Below the pieces are notes generated by a model. That model was not told the origin of the DNA. It ran no database searches and worked only from the letters and a program-made list of their open reading frames with translations. A stretch of DNA of 64,000 nt from Chitinophagaceae bacterium. Its GTDB lineage: Bacteria; Bacteroidota; Bacteroidia; Chitinophagales; Chitinophagaceae. Every line of letters starts with the position of its first letter. Within the stretch, counting starts at the first letter, position 1. Positions 24,687 through 32,349 of the stretch are shown here, in pieces. The translations under genes and the position numbers were made by a program. Location of the stretch: positions 38,306 through 102,305 of the forward strand of contig CANGNA010000004.1 in NCBI GenBank assembly GCA_947455215.1. Reading direction: 5' to 3'.

Positions 24687-25778
24687 ATGAATGAAGATTT
24701 CATACCCGAGGATACATGGGATGATGAAGACCCGGATGACGACGTCGTAGAGGCGGGCGATGAGCCGGTAGTCAGGTTTGAGATGACCACTAATGCCAAG
24801 CAGGAGCCACTGAGGATAGATAAATTCCTGATGGTAAGGCTGGTGGGTGCTACGCGCAATAAGGTGCAGCAGGCGCTGGACGACGGCATGATACTGGTGA
24901 ACGGTGAGAAGGTAAAATCGAACTACAGGGTAAGGCCTAATGAGCATATAATAGTATATGATACCCGCCGGCCCGAGAGCACAGAGATAATAGCGGAAGA
25001 TATGCCGCTGAACATTGCCTACGAAGATGAATCGCTGATGATCATCAACAAGCCGAGCGGCATGGTAGTACATCCTGCCTGTGGCAACTATTCCGGCACG
25101 CTGGTGAATGGCGTGCTCTACCACCTGCAGCAAAACCACTCCGATACCGGCCTGCCCCGCGTGGGCCTGGCACACCGTATAGATAAGGACACTACGGGCC
25201 TGATGGTGATAGCCAAGACGGAAAAGGCCATGAGCGACCTGAGTGCCCAGTTCAAAGCACATACGGTACACCGCAGATATATAGCCCTTGTTTGGGGCGA
25301 CCTGGAGGAAGACCAGGGCACCATCAACGTGCCTATTGGCCGCAATCTGCGCTTCCGTAAGATAATGGACACCTTCCCTGATGGTGAACATGGCAAGGAA
25401 GCGGTAACCCATTACAAGGTATTGGAACGATTTAACTATACTACACTGGTGGAATTACGCCTGGAGACAGGCCGTACGCACCAGATACGTGTGCACATGA
25501 AGTACCTGGGCCACCCCCTGTTTGGCGATACCACCTATGGTGGCGACCGTATTGTGAAAGGCACTGTGTTCAGCAAATACAAGCAATTTGTAGATAATTG
25601 CTTTTCCATATTGCCGCGCCAGGCGCTGCACGCCAAGGAGCTGGGCTTTAAACACCCAGGTACGGGAGAAATAGTGAAGTTCAACTCCGATCTGCCTGCG
25701 GATATGACGGAAATACTGGAAAAATGGCGCAGATATACGGCAGGGAACATGTATAAACCCAACAATAACGACGACTAA
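24687..25778 (+). CDS. RluA-family 23S rRNA pseudouridine synthase (RluD-like)
   Basis: The 363-residue protein has an acidic N-terminal tail of about 28 residues, an S4 RNA-binding domain at about 35-95 (LRIDKFLMVRLVGATRNKVQQ) and the catalytic domain with HRIDKDTTGLMVIAKT, where D166 is the catalytic Asp. The segment LETGRTHQIRVHMKYLGHPLFGD is also typical. Enzymes of this group convert uridines of 23S rRNA to pseudouridine. The domain order and length fit RluD rather than RluC, though the symbol is not certain. Confidence 0.93.
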   Translation: MNEDFIPEDTWDDEDPDDDVVEAGDEPVVRFEMTTNAKQEPLRIDKFLMVRLVGATRNKVQQALDDGMILVNGEKVKSNYRVRPNEHIIVYDTRRPESTEIIAEDMPLNIAYEDESLMIINKPSGMVVHPACGNYSGTLVNGVLYHLQQNHSDTGLPRVGLAHRIDKDTTGLMVIAKTEKAMSDLSAQFKAHTVHRRYIALVWGDLEEDQGTINVPIGRNLRFRKIMDTFPDGEHGKEAVTHYKVLERFNYTTLVELRLETGRTHQIRVHMKYLGHPLFGDTTYGGDRIVKGTVFSKYKQFVDNCFSILPRQALHAKELGFKHPGTGEIVKFNSDLPADMTEILEKWRRYTAGNMYKPNNNDD

Positions 25779-25902
25779 GCCTGCCGTAAACATGCAATAT
25801 ATATTATTTTATTTTTCATTGATAGTCAATAGAACAAGGTCATTCAACTGTTAAAACTGGTGCAAACGGGCCCGTTTTCATGGATATCTGACCCGAAAGG
25901 AT

Positions 25903-25910
25903 TACTTTTG
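25903..25910 (+). promoter_or_regulatory. Bacteroidota -7 element upstream of tatA
   Basis: TACTTTTG matches TAnnTTTG exactly. It lies 50 bases before the ATG at 25961; the -33 element is not clear. Confidence 0.5.
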
Positions 25911-25960
25911 TGAACAAGCCCTACGGACTATTGGTTAACTTTTATTAAAATTTGATTCGT

Positions 25961-26203
25961 ATGACAATTTTGAATGCAAATCCGCTTTTGCTTACGTGGA
26001 TGCCAACAGGTGGAGAGATGATCGTATTGCTGCTGATAATAGTGGTATTATTTGGCGGTAAGAAGATACCTGAGCTGGCTAAAGGCCTCGGACAGGGTAT
26101 CCGCCAGTTCAACGAAGCGAAGGATGGCATTAAAAGTGAGATCGAGAACGGAATAAAAGAAACTCCGAAAGAAAAGATCAACACTACCAGCAACAACGCT
26201 TAA
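25961..26203 (+). CDS. tatA: Sec-independent protein translocase component TatA/E
   Basis: The 80-residue protein has one membrane helix (EMIVLLLIIVVLF), the hinge GGKKIPEL and an amphipathic helix with AKGLGQGIRQFNEAKDGI, then a charged tail. This is the canonical TatA layout. TatA forms the pore-like assembly that moves folded twin-arginine substrates. The start is taken at the ATG at 25961; a TTG at 25952 in frame is less likely. No tatC is near. Confidence 0.93.
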   Translation: MTILNANPLLLTWMPTGGEMIVLLLIIVVLFGGKKIPELAKGLGQGIRQFNEAKDGIKSEIENGIKETPKEKINTTSNNA

Positions 26204-26237
26204 TACCTTTTGGGTATACCCCCAATTATAAGACATT

Positions 26238-26245
26238 TATTTTTG
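26238..26245 (+). promoter_or_regulatory. Bacteroidota -7 element upstream of the lytic transglycosylase
   Basis: TATTTTTG matches TAnnTTTG exactly, 50 bases before the ATG at 26296. A TTG lies 25 bases upstream of it, which is a little too far. Confidence 0.42.
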
Positions 26246-26295
26246 TAGGCTTCCCTTTAAGGGTTGCATGCTTCACCGCTTAAACAACGATAAAC

Positions 26296-27567
26296 ATGCA
26301 ATGTAAAGTACTTTTGACCAGTCTGATGATGGCACTGGGTGCAGCTCCCGCAATGGCGCAGCACAAAGCGATCACCAAAAAGCCGGCAACCGCCAAAACT
26401 GATTCCACAAGCGCCATTAAGCCGAAAGGTGGCAGCTTGCTGGCCAGCAACACGGGTACCACATACAGTAAAGAAATACCTTACGCTCATGTACCACTGG
26501 CAGGCGAAAAAGCCTACTATGGCGACAAGAACGATTATATGAACGACTTTGTACGCAAGTACATGGAAGCGCATAACCGCACACTCAGCAGTGTGCAAAG
26601 CAACAGTGCCCAGCCCTTCTCTGTGATAGACAATGTGCTGGAACAGAAGAAAATGCCTAAGGAACTGAAGTACCTGGCTGTTATTGAGTCTGCGTTGAAC
26701 CACAAAGCAGTATCTCATGCAGGCGCTGTAGGCCCATGGCAGATGATGGAAACAACGGCCAAGATGATGGGCCTGAAGGTGAGCCGTAAGAATGACGAGC
26801 GCACCGACTGGAGCAAATCGACCGACGCCGCCACCAAATACCTGGACCTGCTGTATAGCCAGCTGAATGACTGGCTGCTGGTAGTAGCTGCTTACAATAG
26901 CGGCCCTACCCCGGTGCTGAGAGCTATAGAAAAAACAGGCAGCCGCAATTTCTGGGATATTAAAGAATACCTGCCCCGCGAAACACAGGGACACGTTATG
27001 GCCTTTATAGCCACGGCCAGTATCTTCGAGAACCTGAGCAAATTCATCAGCCTGGGTAGTATACCGGTAGACTTTAAGTTTGGTAAGGATAGCAAGGAAG
27101 ATGAGGCGATAATGAAGGAGCTGATAGCTGCTTCTGCACCCGGTGCTTCAGCCAATGCCACACTCAGTAAAACTGCTATGCCAGCCGGTACAATACCTGC
27201 CAAACCGGGTGTTGCAACTACAGGTACCGCGCCTGCTAAGCCAGGCACCACAGTACCTGCATCGGCCCCGGCAGCCAGCACAGCACCGGCACTGGTAGTA
27301 GTACCTAAGAAGGTAGCCTTTACCGATGATGAGCTGAAGAACATGAACATCCTGAAGGTAGAGCAGCCTATATCGCTTGATGTGATGGCCATGGAAATTG
27401 GCGTAGACAAAAAGCTAATGACCCGCTGGAACCCTGACTACGACCAGTTCATGAATCATACGTATGCTACACCTTATTACAAGCTGCGCATACCAAAAGA
27501 CAAAACCGACCTCTTCCTGCAGAAAAAGGACTTCCTTATTAAGAAGACCGCAACAGCAGGTAAGTAA
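26296..27567 (+). CDS. Lytic transglycosylase with C-terminal LysM-like region
   Basis: The 423-residue protein has a signal peptide (residues 1-21, ending PAMAQ) and an SLT domain at about 110-235 with the catalytic Glu in LAVIESALNHKAVSHAGAVG, then GPWQMMETTA and AAYNSGPTPVLRAI. An Ala/Pro/Thr-rich linker (about 275-335) leads to a C-terminal LysM-like segment (DVMAMEIGVDKKLMTRWNPDY). The enzyme cleaves peptidoglycan glycan strands, and the layout resembles MltD. A strong terminator follows. Confidence 0.92.
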   Translation: MQCKVLLTSLMMALGAAPAMAQHKAITKKPATAKTDSTSAIKPKGGSLLASNTGTTYSKEIPYAHVPLAGEKAYYGDKNDYMNDFVRKYMEAHNRTLSSVQSNSAQPFSVIDNVLEQKKMPKELKYLAVIESALNHKAVSHAGAVGPWQMMETTAKMMGLKVSRKNDERTDWSKSTDAATKYLDLLYSQLNDWLLVVAAYNSGPTPVLRAIEKTGSRNFWDIKEYLPRETQGHVMAFIATASIFENLSKFISLGSIPVDFKFGKDSKEDEAIMKELIAASAPGASANATLSKTAMPAGTIPAKPGVATTGTAPAKPGTTVPASAPAASTAPALVVVPKKVAFTDDELKNMNILKVEQPISLDVMAMEIGVDKKLMTRWNPDYDQFMNHTYATPYYKLRIPKDKTDLFLQKKDFLIKKTATAGK

Positions 27568-27590
27568 TAAGACAACAGTTACAAACAAGA

Positions 27591-27621
27591 AACAGGCTAA
27601 CCAATGGTTAGCCTGTTTTGT
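27591..27621 (+). terminator. Terminator after the lytic transglycosylase
   Basis: AACAGGCTAACC (27591-27602) pairs perfectly with GGTTAGCCTGTT (27606-27617), followed by TTGTT. Confidence 0.85.
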
Positions 27622-27662
27622 TATTATATTGACCCAATATGGCAAAGCATCCGACCAAATTC

Positions 27663-27694
27663 AAAAAACAGGTCAATCGTTCAGATTGACCTGT
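27663..27694 (-). terminator. Terminator after the ABC-F gene
   Basis: ACAGGTCAATC (27668-27678) pairs perfectly with GATTGACCTGT (27684-27694). Read on the minus strand it is followed by a run of T residues, 35 bases after the ABC-F stop. Confidence 0.82.
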
Positions 27695-27728
27695 GATCAA
27701 ACCATTGAGCCATCGAGCAATTCAGCCA

Positions 27729-29678
27729 TTACCCAATCTTCTCTTCCAGTTCCATTATTGTTTCAAATGCCTTATCGTAGTCGGCATTTACCTGTTTCAG
27801 TCGGCCGGTGAGGGCGCGGTACTGATCATCCACTTTTTTAAACTCTTCCTTGTTGCCGTAAAATGCCGGGTCGGCAAGTTTAGCTTCCAGGTCGGCGCCC
27901 TCCTTCTTTAGCTTGTTCAGTTCATCTTCCAGCTTCTGGAAAGCCTTTTGCTGCTTCTGCAGTTCCTTCTTCAGGTTGTTCAGCTGGTCGTTGCTAACAG
28001 TTGGCTTTGGGGCAGGTTTTGGTTCTTCCTTCTTAGGTGCCTGTACTGCGGGCTTTGCCGCAGAAGCTTCACGCTTGGCCTTTTCGGCTTGCCACTGTAC
28101 CCATTCATCATAGCCACCGGCAAAGTCTTTTATCTCGCCGTTCTCGATGTTCCATATCTTATTGGCGGTCTTGCTGATGAAGTAACGATCGTGCGATACG
28201 ATGATGAGCGTGCCCTTATACCTGTTCAATGCATCTATCAACATCTCTACCGACTGCATATCCAGGTGGTTGGTCGGTTCATCCAGCAGCAGGAAGTTGC
28301 CTTTGGCGGCAATAACCTTGGCCAGCGCTACCCTCGCCTTTTCTCCACCACTCAGTATCTTGATCTTCTTGAACACATCATCGCCACTGAACAGGAAGCA
28401 ACCCAGCAGCTGGCGCAGCTCCACTTCGGTCTTGCCTGTGCCGGCCATCTTCAGTTCCTCCAGTATCTCATCTTCTACATTAAGCGATTCCAGCTGATGC
28501 TGTGCATAAAAGCTTTCTTCTATATTGTGCCCCCACTTGCGTTCACCATCAAACTCTTCCTGGCCTGTAATAATGCGCAGCAAGGTAGATTTACCCTTAC
28601 CATTGGCACCGATCAGGGCGATCTTATCGCCACGGTTGATCTCGGCGCTGGCATTTTCCAATATGGTCAGCGGACCATATCGCTTCGTGATGTTCTTTAG
28701 CTCTACTATTATTTTACCCGGCTGTGTGGCCACATCAAAGTTGATGTTCATTACCGGCACCGATGTATCCGGCGCTTCTATCAGGTCCAGCTTGTCCAGG
28801 CGTTTGATGGCGCTCTGTGCCTGTGCGGCCTTGGTAGCCTGCGCGCGGAAACGCTCAATAAAGCGCTCCTGCTGGCGTATATAGTCTTGCTGGTTCTCAA
28901 AAGCACGCTGCTGCAATACCATGCGCTCCTCCTTTTCTTTAAGGAAGAACGAATAGTTACCGCTGTACTGGTGCAGGCCACGTTGCCATACTTCTACTAT
29001 CTTGGTCACCATCTTATCCAGGAAAGAACGGTCGTGCGATACTACCACTACGCTGCCGGGATAGCTGATCAGGTAACGCTCCAGCCACTCTATCGATGGA
29101 AGGTCAAGGTGGTTGGTCGGTTCATCCAGCATCAGCAACTCAGGCGCTTGCAGCATCATTTTGGCCAGCAATACGCGCATACGCCAACCACCGCTGAACT
29201 GATCATAGGGGCGTTGCAGATCGGTAGTAGAAAAGCCAAGACCTTCCAGCACCTCAGCGGTGCGATGCTCCATCTCGTAACCACCTGCCACTTCAAAGTC
29301 GTGCAGGGCATGGCTGTAGTCATCCAGCAGGTCAGCATCATCGGGCGCCGATTCCAACTCTTTAAGTATCTGCTCCATTTTCTTTTCCACCTCATGCGCT
29401 TTCTCGAACGCCTGCATACCTACCTTCAGGATAGAATCGTTGGTAGAGAAACTGAGGAGGTCCTGGTTAAAGAACCCGATGGAAACATCTTTAGGCTTAT
29501 TGATAGAACCCTCATCAGGCGTGTAAGCACCGGTCATCAGGCGTAATAAAGTAGATTTACCGGCACCATTACTGCCCACAAGGCCTATGCGCTCGCCCAG
29601 GCCTATTTGCCAGTTGGCTTCTATAAGGATGGGGCGCGCACCAAAAAAGAAAGAAACGTTTTGTAAAGAGATCAACAT
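27729..29678 (-). CDS. ABC-F family ATP-binding cassette protein (Uup/EttA-like)
   Basis: The 649-residue protein has two ATPase domains, with Walker A GSNGAGKSTLLRLM and GANGKGKSTLLRII, signature regions QFSGGWRMRVLLAKMM and LSGGEKARVALAKVI, and Walker B LLMLDEPTNHLD and LLLDEPTNHLD. There is no membrane domain. A linker of about 80 residues joins the two, and a charged coiled-coil C-terminus (about 560-649) resembles Uup. ABC-F proteins act on the ribosome. The start is set at the ATG at 29678 because the -7 element at 29693-29686 lies inside the longer frame that begins at 29696. Confidence 0.94.
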   Translation of the reverse strand: MLISLQNVSFFFGARPILIEANWQIGLGERIGLVGSNGAGKSTLLRLMTGAYTPDEGSINKPKDVSIGFFNQDLLSFSTNDSILKVGMQAFEKAHEVEKKMEQILKELESAPDDADLLDDYSHALHDFEVAGGYEMEHRTAEVLEGLGFSTTDLQRPYDQFSGGWRMRVLLAKMMLQAPELLMLDEPTNHLDLPSIEWLERYLISYPGSVVVVSHDRSFLDKMVTKIVEVWQRGLHQYSGNYSFFLKEKEERMVLQQRAFENQQDYIRQQERFIERFRAQATKAAQAQSAIKRLDKLDLIEAPDTSVPVMNINFDVATQPGKIIVELKNITKRYGPLTILENASAEINRGDKIALIGANGKGKSTLLRIITGQEEFDGERKWGHNIEESFYAQHQLESLNVEDEILEELKMAGTGKTEVELRQLLGCFLFSGDDVFKKIKILSGGEKARVALAKVIAAKGNFLLLDEPTNHLDMQSVEMLIDALNRYKGTLIIVSHDRYFISKTANKIWNIENGEIKDFAGGYDEWVQWQAEKAKREASAAKPAVQAPKKEEPKPAPKPTVSNDQLNNLKKELQKQQKAFQKLEDELNKLKKEGADLEAKLADPAFYGNKEEFKKVDDQYRALTGRLKQVNADYDKAFETIMELEEKIG

Positions 29679-29685
29679 AAGGCTG

Positions 29686-29693
29686 CAAAGGTA
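29686..29693 (-). promoter_or_regulatory. -7 element of the ABC-F gene, almost leaderless
   Basis: TACCTTTG on the minus strand is an exact match. The ATG follows 7 bases later, so the leader should be about 4 bases. This placement decides the start codon. Confidence 0.6.
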
Positions 29694-29781
29694 CAAGGCC
29701 GAACGCTATTTAACTAAGGCCATTTTATGGCAGCGGAAAAAGTCTGTTTATATTATTCGAAAATTGTTATTTCATTAAGTG

Positions 29782-29812
29782 TTGCAAGTATTGATTTTAC
29801 ACCTTAGATTTG
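29782..29812 (+). promoter_or_regulatory. Strong promoter of the small Lys/Thr/Glu-repeat protein
   Basis: TTG (29782-29784) and TAGATTTG (29805-29812) are 20 bases apart, an exact Bacteroidota -33/-7 arrangement, with the ATG 21 bases downstream. Confidence 0.72.
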
Positions 29813-29833
29813 CCTTCAAAACCATTCAAAAAA

Positions 29834-30019
29834 ATGAAAAAAATCGTAACTTCCGTTGTAGCCATCGCATTCGTTGGTACAGTTGCTTTCGCACAGGACG
29901 CTAAGAAAGCTGAAACTAAGAAAGAAACTAAGAAGACTGAAACTAAGAAAACTGAAGGCAAGTCTGAAAAGAAAGAAACTAAGAAGACTGAAACTAAAAA
30001 GACTGAAACTAAAAAGTAA
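29834..30019 (+). CDS. Small secreted Lys/Thr/Glu-repeat protein
   Basis: Starting at ATG 29834 the protein has 61 residues: a signal peptide (MKKIVTSVVAIAFVGTVAFAQ) and a mature part of about 40 residues made of KKETKKTETKK-like units with only Ala, Asp, Glu, Gly, Lys, Ser and Thr. Lys outnumbers Glu, so it is strongly basic. It would be exported to the periplasm or beyond. No enzyme function is possible. Similar small repeat proteins are known from Bacteroidota but have no assigned role that I know of. A textbook promoter and a perfect terminator flank it, which suggests abundant expression. Confidence 0.75.
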   Translation: MKKIVTSVVAIAFVGTVAFAQDAKKAETKKETKKTETKKTEGKSEKKETKKTETKKTETKK

Positions 30020-30038
30020 TTCTTTCTCAGTTCGAAAC

Positions 30039-30066
30039 AATAAAGACCGCAATTGCGGTCTTTATT
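30039..30066 (+). terminator. Terminator after the Lys/Thr/Glu-repeat gene
   Basis: AATAAAGACCGC (30039-30050) pairs perfectly with GCGGTCTTTATT (30055-30066) around AATT, followed by GTTTT. It could act in both directions. Confidence 0.85.
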
Positions 30067-30227
30067 GTTTTAAGGGATATCCAGTTTTGTTAGATTATTA
30101 ATCCCGATATCGCCAAGTTCTAGCTATGCACTACGCCAACACGCATGAGAGACTCCGCGAAGAAAGAAATCTGGTACATTACCACCTAATAGCTTGCGGC
30201 GGCGCAGGGTTCCACCTCCATCCTTCA

Positions 30228-30674
30228 TCAAATTTTTTTAGTAACTACAGTTCCGTCAATACAATATACTGTAAGTTCTTGGTCTCTAAATTCAATTTTA
30301 TCAGCAATTTCTGGCAAACCAACTACTTTAAAAATAGAATTACTATATAAGTTAACACATAAGACATTCAATTCAGTAACAACAAAAAGACAATATCCAT
30401 ACTTTTCAATTGTTACCAAAGCGAAATCTAGTCCAAATTTCATGAGGACTTCACAGTCTATCACAGAAACGAGAATAAATTCTGTCCAGTGCCCAATTGC
30501 AACAATTTGAAAATCTGCAACCTCTAAAACATCCGGTGGATTAATCGTTGACCAAGAAAGCCCAATTTTCTTCCCGTTAATATCGACAATTCCAAATTGT
30601 GTAGCATTATTAGTTTTTAATGCCATTAAGTCTACCTCAGTCTCTGTAATTATGGAAGGATAATAAATTCTCAT
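30228..30674 (-). CDS. Hypothetical protein in an AT-rich patch
   Basis: I do not recognise this 148-residue protein. It has no signal peptide or membrane helix. It contains IGLSWSTINPPDVLEVADF and two Trp residues, and looks like a mixed alpha/beta soluble protein with beta-rich middle and end (VLCVNLYSNSIFKVVGL, LTVYCIDGTVVTKKI). AT content is clearly above that of its neighbours. Its start codon overlaps by ATGA the stop of a short ORF (30671-30736) that may be the tail of a lost gene. The arrangement resembles an immunity gene left behind after loss of its toxin, which is speculation. Confidence 0.6.
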   Translation of the reverse strand: MRIYYPSIITETEVDLMALKTNNATQFGIVDINGKKIGLSWSTINPPDVLEVADFQIVAIGHWTEFILVSVIDCEVLMKFGLDFALVTIEKYGYCLFVVTELNVLCVNLYSNSIFKVVGLPEIADKIEFRDQELTVYCIDGTVVTKKI

Positions 30675-30736
30675 TTTTTCTTTACGTCTGGAAATGTAAT
30701 TGTAGTTACTTCAGGAAGTTTAGCCCAGGGTAGCAT
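30671..30736 (-). pseudogene. Possible remnant of a gene overlapping the next start
   Basis: The frame upstream of the 148-codon gene is open back to about 30845 and ends in TGA overlapping the next ATG. From the ATG at 30736 it would encode 21 residues (MLPWAKLPEVTTITFPDVKK and a last Lys). The open frame runs back through the terminator hairpin at 30825-30841, so only a 3' end seems to survive. Gene-end character is supported by the coupled junction, nothing more. Confidence 0.3.
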
Positions 30737-30824
30737 GATAAACGAAATGTTAGCAACCTTCGTATATGCTCCCTTTGTCAAAGTTATCCGCTTTGTGAAA
30801 CATCTAACAACCTCACAACAAAAA

Positions 30825-30841
30825 AGACCGCGATGCGGTCT
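30825..30841 (-). terminator. Terminator after the universal stress protein gene
   Basis: AGACCGC (30825-30831) pairs with GCGGTCT (30835-30841). On the minus strand a run of T residues follows. Confidence 0.78.
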
Positions 30842-30898
30842 CCTTTGCCTGTCTTATTCGGATTGAAAATTTGGAATTTGATCCTTGGTTCTTGTAAT

Positions 30899-31720
30899 CT
30901 AATCCTGCAGTGCCAGCACCGGTATATGGTTCAGCTTAGCCAGTTGTTTGGTATGGCTTTGGTGGAATATATTGTACCAGAGTCCATGGCGGTGCGGTAT
31001 CACCACCAAAAAGTCAAGGTTGTGCTCCTTTACAAAATGGGCAATGCTCTCTATCACTTCCTGGCTTTCCATTTTATAATAAGTGGGTTGGATATCCGTC
31101 AGCAACTCGTTGATCATGGCTTCGTTCTCGTGGGCTATCTCTTCCGATCTTGGCGCCTTAGTGGCCACATGAACAACGTGCAAGCAGGCATGCGTGGTAT
31201 TGATGAGCAACTTCAGGAAATTGACCTGGCCGGGCACCAGCACTGTCTGGTAATCGCAGGCAAAGCCAATGTTCTGGGTAGCCTTGTATTTGATATGCAT
31301 GGGTATCAGCAATACCGGTGCCGTAAGAGCTGTAAGTGAGTTCAGCATTTCGCTGTCCCATGTCCACAGCTCGTCGTAATTCCGTGGGGCACCCATCACT
31401 ATCAGGTCGGGGTTCACATCATATACCTGGTCGCGCAGGCATTCTATCAATCCGCCGGTCACCAGGCGGGCATCGATATGCACATCGGGAAAACGCTCGC
31501 GCCACTCATTGGCATCGTGCTCCAACCTGTCCTGGTTAGTGTCATAATCATCTTTAAGCGTCGACAGCGCTATGGCATCAGAGCTATAGCTTACCGGCAA
31601 AGTATATATGCGGAGTATCACCACACGGGCATCAGCATCGGCGGCCAGGCGGCAGCCGTAGTCCATGGCATTATGTGCCGAAGGCGAAAAATCATCTACT
31701 ACTATTATTGTGCGTTTCAT
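30899..31720 (-). CDS. Universal stress protein with two UspA domains
   Basis: The 273-residue protein has two tandem Usp folds, the first starting TIIVVDDFSPSAHNAMDYGC and containing DLIVMGAPRNYDE near residues 106-118, and the second starting near NIGFACDYQTV and ending DFLVVIPHRHGLWYNIFHQSHTKQ followed by IPVLAL. The usual ATP-binding Gly motif is absent from both, as in many Bacteroidota members. It lies 10 bases after the marR gene and is probably co-transcribed with it, which suggests a stress-triggered operon. Confidence 0.9.
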   Translation of the reverse strand: MKRTIIVVDDFSPSAHNAMDYGCRLAADADARVVILRIYTLPVSYSSDAIALSTLKDDYDTNQDRLEHDANEWRERFPDVHIDARLVTGGLIECLRDQVYDVNPDLIVMGAPRNYDELWTWDSEMLNSLTALTAPVLLIPMHIKYKATQNIGFACDYQTVLVPGQVNFLKLLINTTHACLHVVHVATKAPRSEEIAHENEAMINELLTDIQPTYYKMESQEVIESIAHFVKEHNLDFLVVIPHRHGLWYNIFHQSHTKQLAKLNHIPVLALQD

Positions 31721-31730
31721 ATGTGGTCAG

Positions 31731-32195
31731 TTAACAATTATCACTACTAATTTCCATACCCAGGTTCTCCCTGAACTTGATCATCACCTGCATACAATCT
31801 TTTATGGCCTGCACGGGCATATCCACCCCGGCAAAGGCGTGCATCTCCTGTATCCAGGGCTCTACTTCTGTTTTTAAAGCCTTACCTGCATCCGTAAGTA
31901 ATACCAGTTTATTACGTCTATCCCCCTCGTCTTCCTTACGCACTACCAGCCCGCGCTTGGTCAGGTTATCTATCAGGTAGGTCACACTGGCTTTGTCTTT
32001 TACCGTAAGGTTGGCTATCTCCTGCTGGTTCACGCCGTCTGTGTTCCACAGGCAGGCCAGCACCTGCAGCATCTCGAAGGTGAGGTCCATATTATTGCGC
32101 CGCAGCATGGCCTGTATATACTGTCGGAAGGCCGTATTCACCCTGATGAGCTCTCGGGTGAACTCTGCAACAATATCATTTTTGGTAGCCGGCAT
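31731..32195 (-). CDS. MarR-family transcriptional regulator
   Basis: The 154-residue protein has a helical N-terminus, a winged-helix core (NQQEIANLTVKDKASVTYLIDNL, TKRGLVVRKEDEGDRRNKLVLLT) and a C-terminal dimerisation helix pair, the typical MarR layout. Such proteins usually repress their own operon and are released by ligands or oxidants. The downstream gene is a universal stress protein and the divergent neighbour is a peroxiredoxin, which suggests an oxidative stress link. An inverted repeat at 32206-32221 overlaps its -7 element. There is no obvious conserved redox Cys near the N-terminus of the OhrR type. Confidence 0.93.
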   Translation of the reverse strand: MPATKNDIVAEFTRELIRVNTAFRQYIQAMLRRNNMDLTFEMLQVLACLWNTDGVNQQEIANLTVKDKASVTYLIDNLTKRGLVVRKEDEGDRRNKLVLLTDAGKALKTEVEPWIQEMHAFAGVDMPVQAIKDCMQVMIKFRENLGMEISSDNC

Positions 32196-32202
32196 TTGCC
32201 AA

Positions 32203-32233
32203 CAAAGTTAAATACTTAACTGTTATTGTACAA
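32203..32233 (-). promoter_or_regulatory. Promoter of the marR-usp operon, almost leaderless
   Basis: TTG (32233-32231) and TAACTTTG (32210-32203) are 20 bases apart on the minus strand. The ATG at 32195 lies 7 bases past the -7 element, so the leader should be about 4 bases. Confidence 0.7.
32206..32221. promoter_or_regulatory. Candidate MarR operator
   Basis: AGTTAA-ATAC-TTAACT is a perfect 16-base inverted repeat. It overlaps the -7 element and part of the spacer of the marR promoter, the position expected for autorepression by a dimeric winged-helix protein. Confidence 0.55.
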
Positions 32234-32349
32234 ACTAATTTTTATAGAAACGATCAAATGTAGTATAGGTTTTAGCACTATTGTTGCATGGCCGGTGGCC
32301 TTACCTTGCATGCTTAAATCATTCCATAACCATAAAAACAAAACATGCT

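Noticed and set aside
27729..29678. Antibiotic-resistance ABC-F protein
   Set aside because: The coiled-coil C-terminus and housekeeping context fit Uup/EttA-like translation factors; nothing points to a resistance subtype.
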